This document shows, in pieces, positions 27,097 to 34,981 of a DNA stretch of 64,000 nucleotides; positions within the stretch are counted from its first letter, which is position 1; every line of letters begins with the position of its first letter. The translations under genes were made by a program, and so were the position numbers. Below the pieces are notes generated by a model. It did not search any database. It was not told the DNA's origin and saw only the letters and a list, made by a program, of their open reading frames with translations. Source of the stretch: Oceanisphaera sp. IT1-181 (GTDB lineage Bacteria > Pseudomonadota > Gammaproteobacteria > Enterobacterales > Aeromonadaceae). The DNA is taken from NCBI RefSeq assembly GCF_033807535.1, contig NZ_CP136856.1, forward strand, positions 1,731,001 through 1,795,000, given 5' to 3'.

Positions 27097-27851
27097 TCCC
27101 CTGTTTAGACGTAAAAGATGGCTTAGTGGTGAAAGGCGTTAAGTTTCGTAACCATGAAATTATCGGTGACATAGTGCCCCTGGCCCAGCGTTATGCGGCC
27201 GAGGGTGCCGATGAGTTGGTGTTTTATGACATTACCGCCAGCAGCCAAGACCGCGTGGTCGATAAAAGCTGGGTCAGCCGCGTGGCCGAAGTGATCGATA
27301 TTCCGTTTTGTGTGGCCGGTGGCATTAAGTCGGTGGCGGATGCAGCACAAATTTTAGAATTTGGCGCCGATAAAATTTCCATCAACTCCCCGGCGTTAAG
27401 TAATCCAGCGCTAATCACCGAGCTTGCCGACACCTTTGGCGTGCAATGCATCGTCGTGGGTATCGACTCCTACTATGACGAAGCAACCGGTGAGTATCAG
27501 GTGCATCAGTTTACCGGTGACGAAAGCCGCACTCAGGTCACCAAGTGGAGCACGCTCGACTGGGTGGAAGAAGTGCAGCGCCGCGGTGCCGGTGAAATTG
27601 TGCTGAACGTGATGAACCAAGATGGCGTACGCCAAGGTTACGATCTTGAGCAACTGCAAAAAGTGCGCGCCATTTGTAAGGTGCCACTGATTGCCTCCGG
27701 TGGCGCCGGTGAAATGCTGCACTTTAAAGACGCCTTCTTACAGGCAGACGTAGACGGCGCGCTGGCCGCGTCCGTGTTTCACAAAGGCATCATCAACATC
27801 GCTGAGCTGAAGCTGTATTTAAGACAACAAGGAATTCAAACTCGTGACTGA
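27078..27851 (+). CDS. hisF: Imidazole glycerol phosphate synthase cyclase subunit HisF
   Basis: This (beta/alpha)8-barrel forms imidazole glycerol phosphate and AICAR with HisH. The 257-residue product has catalytic aspartates in IIPCLDVKDGLVVKGV and LNVMNQDGVRQGYDLEQL, plus FCVAGGIKSV and IASGGAGEMLHF phosphate sites. It overlaps both hisA and hisI. Confidence 0.97.
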   Translation: MLARRIIPCLDVKDGLVVKGVKFRNHEIIGDIVPLAQRYAAEGADELVFYDITASSQDRVVDKSWVSRVAEVIDIPFCVAGGIKSVADAAQILEFGADKISINSPALSNPALITELADTFGVQCIVVGIDSYYDEATGEYQVHQFTGDESRTQVTKWSTLDWVEEVQRRGAGEIVLNVMNQDGVRQGYDLEQLQKVRAICKVPLIASGGAGEMLHFKDAFLQADVDGALAASVFHKGIINIAELKLYLRQQGIQTRD

Positions 27852-28491
27852 TGCTTCAAACACCGCTAACACCACAGACGCCCTCACCTTCAACGACAGC
27901 CAGCTAGATTGGGCCAAAGTTGACGGCTTAATGCCGGTGATAGTACAAGACCGCCACAGCGCACGCGTGCTGATGTTGGGCTACATGAACACCGAGGCGC
28001 TGGCGCTGACGCTGGCCAGCAAGCAAGTGACCTTTTTTAGTCGCACTAAAAACCGTTTGTGGACCAAAGGCGAAAGCTCCGGCCATTATTTGCAGTTAGT
28101 CGACATCAGCACCGACTGCGATAACGATACCTTGCTGGCAATAGTGGAGCCGATTGGTCCTACTTGTCATTTAGGTCATGTATCCTGCTTTAACGAGCAA
28201 GTCACCCCTAACCTCACCTTCTTGGCCGAGTTAGAGCAAGTGATTGCCAGCCGTAAAGGCGCGGATCCTAAGTCCAGCTACACCGCCAGCCTCTATGCCA
28301 GCGGCACCAAGCGTATCGCGCAAAAAGTGGGTGAAGAAGGCGTAGAAACCGCGCTGGCCGCCACCGTGCACGACAAAGAAGAGTTAGTAAGCGAGTCTGC
28401 AGATCTTATCTACCACCTTACCGTTCTGCTGCAACAAGAAGAGCTGCAACTGGCGGATGTAATAGCCAAGCTGCAAGAGCGCCACCGCTAA
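27844..28491 (+). CDS. hisI: Bifunctional phosphoribosyl-AMP cyclohydrolase / phosphoribosyl-ATP pyrophosphatase HisIE
   Basis: This 215-residue enzyme covers steps two and three of the pathway. The cyclohydrolase domain is first (MLGYMNTEALALTLAS, FFSRTKNRLWTKGESSGHYLQL, DCDNDTLL, GPTCHLGHVSC metal site). The pyrophosphatase domain starts near residue 120 (SYTASLYASGTKRIAQKVGEEGVETALAA). It starts at GTG inside hisF and is the last gene before the terminator. Confidence 0.96.
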   Translation: MTDASNTANTTDALTFNDSQLDWAKVDGLMPVIVQDRHSARVLMLGYMNTEALALTLASKQVTFFSRTKNRLWTKGESSGHYLQLVDISTDCDNDTLLAIVEPIGPTCHLGHVSCFNEQVTPNLTFLAELEQVIASRKGADPKSSYTASLYASGTKRIAQKVGEEGVETALAATVHDKEELVSESADLIYHLTVLLQQEELQLADVIAKLQERHR

Positions 28492-28524
28492 GCGCTGACG
28501 TTAAAATAGTAGTTCATGATTTTT

Positions 28525-28557
28525 AAAGCCGACCGCGCCCTGCAGTCGGCTTTTTTG
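28525..28557 (+). terminator. Terminator of the his operon
   Basis: AAAGCCGAC pairs with GTCGGCTTT around an 11-13 base loop, followed by TTTTTT. Confidence 0.88.
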
Positions 28558-28585
28558 TTAACGGCAAGTATGTTTTAAGGTATTT

Positions 28586-28679
28586 GTAGCCGGCCGTCTC
28601 TTTGGTAAAGAGGACTTCGGCGGTCCTGCTTTATTAAATCATCCTGCTTCGCAGGACCGGCGAATAAATTGCCGGCTAC
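28586..28679. repeat. REP pair after the his operon
   Basis: The left half has the long hairpin loop (GTCTCTTTGGTAAAGAGGAC); the small hairpin is CCTGC-ttc-GCAGG; the right half has arms CCGGC/GCCGG around AATTTATTC and ends in CTAC. A lone Ter-like sequence precedes it at 28562-28584. The stretch 28680-28870 shows no gene. Confidence 0.88.
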
Positions 28680-28870
28680 AAGATCGTAAATTTCCTCCCT
28701 AAACCACATATTTCACTAGAACACAAAACTACGTATCACTTAACATTATGTTTAATAGAAATAGATTACCTTTGATATTGCTGACTATTACGCTGCCCGT
28801 TACGCATTAAACTAAAAAAATTCAGATGACTAGCCACTCTGTATCTCAGGATATCTACAGAGCTAACTGC

Positions 28871-28937
28871 TTGACATGACTCAGTCATATGATACATTTT
28901 CTCGGTATTGACAAGCATTATCATTATCAACTGTATT
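28871..28937 (+). promoter_or_regulatory. fbpA promoter region with Fur box
   Basis: A Fur-box-like site occupies 28910-28928; on the minus strand it reads GATAATGATAATGCTTGTC, matching 16 of 19 consensus positions. TTGACA occurs at 28871 (with TACATT 16 bases on) and again at 28908, overlapping the Fur site. Iron repression of fbpABC is the expected outcome. Confidence 0.75.
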
Positions 28938-28968
28938 GCAGACCTCTCATTACCTTAAGGATCTTACT

Positions 28969-29982
28969 ATGTCGAATGCTCGCCGTCGCTCCCTTAAACT
29001 CAGCACCTTGGCGCTCTCGACTATGCTGCTTTTTAGCCCACTGAGCGCCAATGCGGCGTTAACTATTTATAATGGCCAGCATAAAACCGCCACCCTCGCC
29101 TTGATTGACGCCTTCACCGAACACACTCACATTAAGGTGGAAACCCGCCAAGGTTCGAGCAATGAGTTGGCGCACCAAATCGTGGAAGAAGGCAAACGCT
29201 CACCCGCAGATATTATTTACACCGAAGAATCGACGCCTTTGATCATGCTGGCCAACCAAGGCTTGCTGGCAACACTCGATGACAAAGCATTAAACAATAT
29301 CCCAGCCGAATACCGTGACCAAAATGGCCAATGGGTGGGCTTATTGGCGCGCTCACGCGTGATTGCCTACAACAAAGACCGCACTTCAACCGATAAACTG
29401 CCCACTTCGGTGTACGACCTCACGGATGCGAAATGGAAAGACCAGTTTGCCTTCGTTAAGACCAGTGGCGCCTTTCAAAAGCAGCTGTCGGCCATGATCA
29501 AACTGGACGGTCGTGAACAAGCCAAGGCTTGGTTAGAAGGCTTACAGAAAAACGGCAAAGAATATCGTAACAATAAGGCGGCGTTAGATGCCGTTGAACG
29601 CGGTGATATTCCGTTTGCACTAATTAACAATTACTACTGGGACAGCATGGCCCGCGAGCAAGGTGCAGCTCAGCTCAAGTCTGGACTCTACTTCATGGGT
29701 ACCCATGACTTAGGCGACTTAATTACCGTCTCTGGCGCGGCTATTTTAAAATCAAGCAACAACCAAGACGAAGCACAGCAGTTTATGGCCTTTGCCACCA
29801 GTGAAGCCGGCCAGCAGATCCTGACCGACAACAGCGCTCAATATCCGCTTAACTCTAAAGTAGATACCCATGGCTTAAAGCCGTTTTCTGAGCTGACTCC
29901 GCCGAACGACACGCTAGATCTAGGCGAATACAGCGACGGTAAAGCCGCCATTGAACTGCTGCAAGAAGTGGGTTTACTGTAA
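28969..29982 (+). CDS. fbpA: Iron(III) ABC transporter substrate-binding protein
   Basis: This periplasmic ferric-ion-binding protein has 337 residues. A signal peptide ends near SPLSANA-ALTIYNG. The mature part shows the FbpA/SfuA fold: NGQHKTATLALIDAF, a tyrosine pair NNYYWD near residue 222 typical of Fe(III) ligation, and GDLITVSGAAILKSS. The ATG at 28969 has AAGG nine bases upstream; an upstream in-frame ATG at 28936 is unlikely because it would spoil the signal peptide. It is followed by its own terminator and then, after a repeat-filled gap, by the permease. Confidence 0.93.
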   Translation: MSNARRRSLKLSTLALSTMLLFSPLSANAALTIYNGQHKTATLALIDAFTEHTHIKVETRQGSSNELAHQIVEEGKRSPADIIYTEESTPLIMLANQGLLATLDDKALNNIPAEYRDQNGQWVGLLARSRVIAYNKDRTSTDKLPTSVYDLTDAKWKDQFAFVKTSGAFQKQLSAMIKLDGREQAKAWLEGLQKNGKEYRNNKAALDAVERGDIPFALINNYYWDSMAREQGAAQLKSGLYFMGTHDLGDLITVSGAAILKSSNNQDEAQQFMAFATSEAGQQILTDNSAQYPLNSKVDTHGLKPFSELTPPNDTLDLGEYSDGKAAIELLQEVGLL

Positions 29983-30034
29983 CGCTTCTATAAATACTCA
30001 GTTCCACGGAAGGAATAACGCACATCAAATGACC

Positions 30035-30069
30035 AAAGCCGGAGGCGTTAGGATGCCTCCGGCTTTTTT
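30035..30069 (+). terminator. Terminator after fbpA
   Basis: AAAGCCGGAGGC pairs with GCCTCCGGCTTT around an 8-base loop, followed by six T. It would limit expression of the permease and ATPase relative to the binding protein. Confidence 0.88.
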
Positions 30070-30100
30070 GTAACTTTGGTTTAAAAATTATTTTATTGCT

Positions 30101-30261
30101 CAGGACCGGCGAAGTCCTCTTTATCAAAGAGACGAGCAGCTACAGAACATCGATTCTTTTGTAGTGTGGCAACTTGTTCGCCACGGTTTTGTGTTGATTG
30201 TTAAACCCGCCAGCTACGCTGGCCTGCCGAAGTCCTCTTTACCAAAGAGACGGGCAGCTAC
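30101..30261. repeat. REP half plus REP pair between fbpA and fbpB
   Basis: A right half ending in CTAC (30140-30143) is followed by a full pair from GTAG at 30161 (arms GTGGC/GCCAC, loop AACTTGTTC) through CCAGC-tac-GCTGG to a right half with the long loop, ending 30261. The fbpB start follows 24 bases later. Confidence 0.88.
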
Positions 30262-30284
30262 AAGACCCGTAATAGAGAACTTTA

Positions 30285-31841
30285 ATGTCTAGTCAAATCA
30301 TGGTTAAAAATCGCACCAAAGCTGTCCCTCTTGGCCTAATGGTGCCGGTTATCTTGTTGGTACTGCTCACCAGCTTGCCGCTGTTGTACATTATCATACG
30401 GGCTCAAGAAGCGGGCTGGAATCACGCCATGAGCCTGATTTTTCGGGCGCGGGTTTATCAGCTGTTACTCAATACGCTACAGCTACTGGCCGTGGTCACC
30501 GTACTCAGCACCTTGATAGGTGTGACTACCGCTTGGCTACTTGAGCGCACCGATGTACCCAAACGCAAGATCTGGAATGCCTTGGTCACCCTGCCCTTTG
30601 CAGTGCCGGCCTTTATTAGCAGCTACAGCTGGATTTCGCTCTTGCCCCAACTGGAAGGTTTTGGCGGTGCTGTGTTAGTACTGACCTTGTGTAATTACCC
30701 CTTAGTGCACTTGCCGGTAGCTGCGGCGCTGCGTGGCATGGATCCCGCATTAGAAGAAACCTCGCGATCCTTAGGCTTTAACCGCACCCAAACTTTTTTT
30801 AAGGTGATCTTACCGCAGCTGCGCCCAGCGTTGTACGGTGGCGCCATCTTGATTGCCTTGCACATGCTGGCGGAATTTGGTGCCTTGGCGTTTTTAAATT
30901 ATGAAACCTTTACCACCGCTATTTTCGACCAATATTATGTGGCCTTCGACGGTGCCTCGGCGGCCATGTTAACGCTGGTTTTATTGCTATTGTGCTTAAT
31001 GGTGATCGGGCTGGAATTATTACTCAGAGGCAAAGCCAATTACGCCATTGAGCGCAAAGGTTCGCCCGGCATGCAGCAATTGATCAAGCTTGGCTGGTGT
31101 AAGCCGTTGGCGGTATTAGGTTTAATGGCATTAGTGGCGCTTGCCGCCGGTGTGCCGCTGGGCATTATTAGCTTTTGGCTGCTGAATGGCACCTCAAGTG
31201 CTTTTCATGGCCAAGCAGTGTGGAGCGCCTTAACGACCACCTTAAGCTTTGGTTTTGGCGGCGCACTGTTAGCGATTGTGTTCGCCCTGCCGTTGGTATT
31301 TTTGGCGGTGCGCTATCAGGGCCGCTTGTCGATGATGGCCGAGCGCCTGCCTTATTTGATTCATAGCTTACCGGGCTTGGTGATCGGCTTAACCTTGGTA
31401 TTTTTCGCCATTCGTTATGCTTTTCCTTTTTATCAAACCTCGCCTTTGCTACTGATTGGCTACGCCATGCTGTATTTACCCTTGGCCCAGTCGTCAATTC
31501 GCGCCGCCTTAATACAAGTATCTACACAAATAGAAGAGATGGCCCGCTCTTTAGGCAAAAGCGCCTTGAGTGTGTTTATGCGCATCACCTTGCCGTTGAT
31601 CGCCCCCGGCGTAGGCGCGGGTTTAGCCTTAGTATTTTTACAAATAATGAAAGAGCTGACCGCCACCTTATTGCTGCGCCCCACCGGCGTGGACACCTTA
31701 GCCACAAAGGTGTGGGAGCACACGGCCAATGCGGAATACGGCGCTTCAGCGCCCTATGCGGCGCTACTGATTGTGGTCTCGGGCCTACCCGTTTACCTAT
31801 TAACCATGCGCTCTTTTACCCGCAATACGGCTCACGCTTAA
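30285..31841 (+). CDS. fbpB: Iron(III) ABC transporter permease
   Basis: This inner-membrane permease has 518 residues with about twelve hydrophobic segments: two fused permease halves as in FbpB/SfuB. Each half carries an EAA-type ATPase-contact loop (LEETSRSLGFNRTQTFFKVILPQLRP near residue 155; IEEMARSLGKSALSVFMRITLPLIAPG near residue 418). It works with the fbpA product and the ATPase at 32150. The start ATG at 30285 has little Shine-Dalgarno match; an ATG at 30300 is an alternative. Confidence 0.93.
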   Translation: MSSQIMVKNRTKAVPLGLMVPVILLVLLTSLPLLYIIIRAQEAGWNHAMSLIFRARVYQLLLNTLQLLAVVTVLSTLIGVTTAWLLERTDVPKRKIWNALVTLPFAVPAFISSYSWISLLPQLEGFGGAVLVLTLCNYPLVHLPVAAALRGMDPALEETSRSLGFNRTQTFFKVILPQLRPALYGGAILIALHMLAEFGALAFLNYETFTTAIFDQYYVAFDGASAAMLTLVLLLLCLMVIGLELLLRGKANYAIERKGSPGMQQLIKLGWCKPLAVLGLMALVALAAGVPLGIISFWLLNGTSSAFHGQAVWSALTTTLSFGFGGALLAIVFALPLVFLAVRYQGRLSMMAERLPYLIHSLPGLVIGLTLVFFAIRYAFPFYQTSPLLLIGYAMLYLPLAQSSIRAALIQVSTQIEEMARSLGKSALSVFMRITLPLIAPGVGAGLALVFLQIMKELTATLLLRPTGVDTLATKVWEHTANAEYGASAPYAALLIVVSGLPVYLLTMRSFTRNTAHA

Positions 31842-31883
31842 GTGTTTGGTTTAAGTTTTAGCTGAAGTTATCAGCTGGATTAT

Positions 31884-32140
31884 CAGCTTACATGGTAGTA
31901 CCTGCCTATTCTCTTGTAGGAGCCCGTCTCTTCGGCGAAGAGGACTTCGGCTCGGTTTTATGTTTTGGTTTAAATCTAAACCTCAGTAACAGCCAGCAAA
32001 GCTGGCCAGCCGAAGTCCTCTTTATTAAAGAGACGGGCTGCTACAAAACCCAGACCATTTGACCTTGGAGCCAGACCGGCAGCTACAAAAGAACAAACTG
32101 AAACAGGGCGCATAATAGCTGAGGTTCATAAGTAATCAGG
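31884..32140. mobile_element. MITE copy C, left end degraded, right end at the fbpC ribosome site
   Basis: From about 31912 onward the sequence follows copy B closely (CAGTAACAGCCAGCAAAGCTGG, CCAGACCATTTGACCTTGGAG, GCATAATAGCTGAGG) to the right terminal GTAATCAGG at 32140. The left terminal repeat is not recognisable. The REP halves inside carry the long loop instead of AATTTATTC. Confidence 0.75.
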
Positions 32141-32149
32141 AGGAATTAT

Positions 32150-33208
32150 ATGAAAAAATTGATCATCGACCGGGTCTCAAAACAGTTTTCTGAGGTGCAA
32201 GCACTCAGTAATGTTCATTTAGAGCTTGAAGAAGGCAAGATGCTGGCGGTATTAGGCCCTTCAGGTTGTGGTAAAACCACGCTGCTGCGCGCCATTGCCG
32301 GATTTGAAACCCCAGATGCAGGGCGCATTATCATTAATGGCCACACAGTCTTTGATGGCCAAACTAATACCAAACCTGAATATAGAAAAATTGGCTACGT
32401 GCCGCAACATGGGGTGTTATTCCCTCATCTAACCGTAGAGAAAAACATTGCCTTTGGTTTAAGTAGCGCCGATTCGAAACGGCAAACCAAGCAGCTAAAA
32501 GCTCTGCGCGTCAACGAGATGCTCGAGCTGGTGGGCATGGCCGGGCTTGGCCAACGTATGCCCCATGAACTTTCTGGCGGCCAACAGCAACGCATTGCAC
32601 TGGCGCGCGCGCTAGCACCCTCACCGTCTTTAGTACTGCTAGATGAACCTTTCTCGGCGTTGGATGCGGGCCTGCGTATTGCACTGCGTGAAGAAGTGAA
32701 AGCCACGCTTAATGCCATCGGCGCCACTGCCATTATCGTCACCCACGACCAAGAAGAAGCCCTGTCGATGGCAGATTTAGTGGCTGTTATGCGCCGAGGA
32801 AAGTGCGTACAAGTCAGTGATCCGGTGTCGTTATACCAATACCCCACTGATATTAATGTCGCCAAATTTGTCGGTGACGCCATAGTGCTGCCAGCGGTCG
32901 TGGCCAACGGCAGTGTTCACAGTCGTTTTGGTACCTTAGCCCTAGCCGGCGGCTGTGCCACGGATTCTAAGTCCGCCACTATTATGATCCGCCCCGAGCA
33001 GTTTGTGGTTAGCCCTCCTAATGAACAGCAATTTGGCGGCCATGTGCTAAAAACCATTTATTATGGCCATAACGTCTTAGTACATTTAAAAACCGAAGAG
33101 CAATGGGGCGCCCAAGAAATTCAAATGCGCGTCAGCGGCACCCGCACCTTTAGCCCAGGTGAATACGTTGGCTTAAAAATAGAAGGTGCCGTGATGGCGT
33201 ATGAATAA
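32150..33208 (+). CDS. fbpC: Iron(III) ABC transporter ATP-binding protein
   Basis: This 352-residue cytoplasmic ATPase has Walker A GPSGCGKTT near residue 37, Q-loop region GYVPQHGVLFPHL, signature LSGGQQQR, Walker B VLLDEPFSALD and the switch histidine in IIVTHDQEEAL. A C-terminal TOBE-like domain follows (IMIRPEQFVV). Length and order fit FbpC/AfuC. It has the best ribosome site of the three transporter genes, AGGAGG seven bases before ATG, and half of that site comes from the end of the MITE. Confidence 0.94.
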   Translation: MKKLIIDRVSKQFSEVQALSNVHLELEEGKMLAVLGPSGCGKTTLLRAIAGFETPDAGRIIINGHTVFDGQTNTKPEYRKIGYVPQHGVLFPHLTVEKNIAFGLSSADSKRQTKQLKALRVNEMLELVGMAGLGQRMPHELSGGQQQRIALARALAPSPSLVLLDEPFSALDAGLRIALREEVKATLNAIGATAIIVTHDQEEALSMADLVAVMRRGKCVQVSDPVSLYQYPTDINVAKFVGDAIVLPAVVANGSVHSRFGTLALAGGCATDSKSATIMIRPEQFVVSPPNEQQFGGHVLKTIYYGHNVLVHLKTEEQWGAQEIQMRVSGTRTFSPGEYVGLKIEGAVMAYE

Positions 33209-33243
33209 ATCAGCGCCGAGCAAAAACATAAAACGGGGCCTTT

Positions 33244-33745
33244 GTAGCCGAACATGTATTCACTTGTAGCCCGCCGTCTCTTTGGTAAAGAGGACTTCGC
33301 GGGGCCAGCGTTGCTGGCGGGTTTAAAGATTTACGCCTGGGGCGTAATGCGCGAATAAATTTACGCCTACAAAAGAACTCTCTCTTGTAGCCGGCAACTT
33401 GCTCGCCGATCCAGCGTAACTGGCGGGTTTAAAGATTTACGCCCGGGGCGTAATGCGAGAGCAAGTGTTCGCCTACAAAAACCAAAATGTCCATTGTAGC
33501 CGCCCGTCTCTTTGATAAGAGGACTTCGCTGAAGAGACGGGCACCCTACAAAATAAAATGTTACTTGTAGCCGGCAACTTGTTCGCCGGGCCAGCGTTGC
33601 TGGCGGGTTTAAAGATTTACGCCCGGGGCGTAATGCGAGAGCAAGTGTTCGCCTACAAAAACCAAAATAAAACCGTGGCGAATAAATTGCCACACTACAA
33701 AAGAATCGATGTTCTGTAGCTGCCAGTTTATGCCCTTGTAGCCGC
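33244..33745. repeat. Cluster of REP elements (four pairs plus fragments)
   Basis: GTAG starts at 33266, 33387, 33496 and 33567 are matched by CTAC ends at 33370, 33476, 33549 and 33656; further halves end at 33698 and start at 33716 and 33738. Segments 33387-33480 and 33567-33660 are nearly identical, 180 bases apart. Several pairs contain a different middle (ATTTACGCCCGGGGCGTAAT). It fills the gap between fbpC and tus; no gene is seen in it. Confidence 0.9.
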
Positions 33746-33814
33746 AAACACCTCCGCCCTTTGCTGTGCTGGGTACTTGCGCCGCTCTTGGCAGGCTGCT
33801 AGATTAATCACACC

Positions 33815-33837
33815 ACTTAGTATGTTGGCATAATCAA
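33815..33837 (+). promoter_or_regulatory. Ter-like replication fork arrest site before tus
   Basis: The core AGTATGTTG (33819-33827) equals nine consecutive bases of E. coli TerB, and 13 of 23 positions agree overall, including the G whose partner is the C6 lock base. It directly abuts the tus start, as TerB overlaps the tus control region in E. coli, which suggests autoregulation. Downstream half of the site is weakly conserved. Confidence 0.6.
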
Positions 33838-34757
33838 TGTCTACTCCAACCATGTTTACTCCAGCAGCACAGCTCAGGCACATCTTTACCGAGCTTGAAC
33901 AAGTCCTCAATCACCTCACTCATTGGCTGGGTCAGCAAGCAGAGAGCGGCCTTGTTCAGGCTTGTTGTTTTACCCTGCCAGCCGTGGCCATGGGTGATGA
34001 ACATGAGCCTGTTACACAAATTCCAGTGAGCCGGATTACGGGTGATGAAGCTCTCACGGCAGCGCTAAGCAGCTATCAGCAATGGTTTATTCAGCCTCAC
34101 CATTCGGCCAAAGCCAGCTTTCGCCTGCCCGGCTATTTGCTGTTACCCACTGCGCTTAAACCGCAGCTGCAACAATATATTTCTCATATCAATGATTTAA
34201 AAAGCCAGTTTAAGGCCCAAGTGCAAGCCGCCGGTAGCCGCGACCAAAAATTTACTTTGGTGCACAATACGCTGCCGGGTTTGATCACCCTGCAAGTTTA
34301 TCGCCATCTAGTATTACTGCCCCATGAGGCATCGCGCTTGGGGTTTACGTGGGCGAATAAACAAATCATTCAAAAGATCGATAAAGACGTACTGCTAGCC
34401 CAACTGATAACGGCCCGCATCACACCGCCGCCCCTCACGGACGCCCTCACCTGGCAACAATGTGTGGATCGTGAAATTTATGATGTGAAACGCCTCCCCA
34501 ATAGCACAGAGCTAAGGTTGCGCCGCCCGGTGAAGACGCACCCTATGGTCAATGTGCGCTGGCAAGAAGAAATCAGCCCGCGCCAACAACAAGTGAAAGC
34601 CCATTTGCCACTATTATTATGCCAAGATGAAGTACCCGCCATCACTGAACTGGCTGATTATCCGCCCACCCAACAACGGGCGCGGCGCGCCGCGAGCATT
34701 ACCGATGAGCCCTTGATCCCACGGCTGCATATTTATCCGTATCAGCCGAAGAAATAG
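33837..34757 (+). CDS. tus: DNA replication terminus site-binding protein Tus
   Basis: This protein binds Ter sites and halts replication forks from one side. The 306-residue length is close to the 309 of E. coli. Characteristic stretches are LPGLITLQVYRHLVLL near residue 148, LGFTWANKQIIQKI near residue 170, RLRRPVKTHPM near residue 223 and the C-terminal LIPRLHIYPY. The ATG at 33837 is taken as start; the ATG at 33852 also fits, and neither has a clear ribosome site. A Ter-like site overlaps its 5' end. Its presence suggests the window lies in or near the terminus half of the chromosome. Confidence 0.93.
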   Translation: MSTPTMFTPAAQLRHIFTELEQVLNHLTHWLGQQAESGLVQACCFTLPAVAMGDEHEPVTQIPVSRITGDEALTAALSSYQQWFIQPHHSAKASFRLPGYLLLPTALKPQLQQYISHINDLKSQFKAQVQAAGSRDQKFTLVHNTLPGLITLQVYRHLVLLPHEASRLGFTWANKQIIQKIDKDVLLAQLITARITPPPLTDALTWQQCVDREIYDVKRLPNSTELRLRRPVKTHPMVNVRWQEEISPRQQQVKAHLPLLLCQDEVPAITELADYPPTQQRARRAASITDEPLIPRLHIYPYQPKK

Positions 34758-34981
34758 CGTCCCCAAAACTTGTTCTTTCATGACCTAAGTTCGCCAATAA
34801 ATGTGTATAGAAGCACTTTTTGCTAACTTTTTTAGTGATTTTTTTGCTGACAAGGCCGCAAAGCCATTTTGTAATGAGCGCGCAAATGTTATAACTAATG
34901 AGTTCCCGTTCGGGTTTATCACTTACGGATGTTATTACTAAGTTGGTAATAGCCTCTTTATCACAAGGATTGAATAACGCT

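Noticed and set aside
33367..33747. Minus-strand open frame of 126 codons with repeated GFCRRTLALALRPGRKSLNPP
   Set aside because: It is a translation of tandem REP copies; the apparent protein repeats are repeat DNA and no ribosome site is present. The same applies to frames at 39979-40500, 40993-41379, 60369-60611 and 62293-62700.
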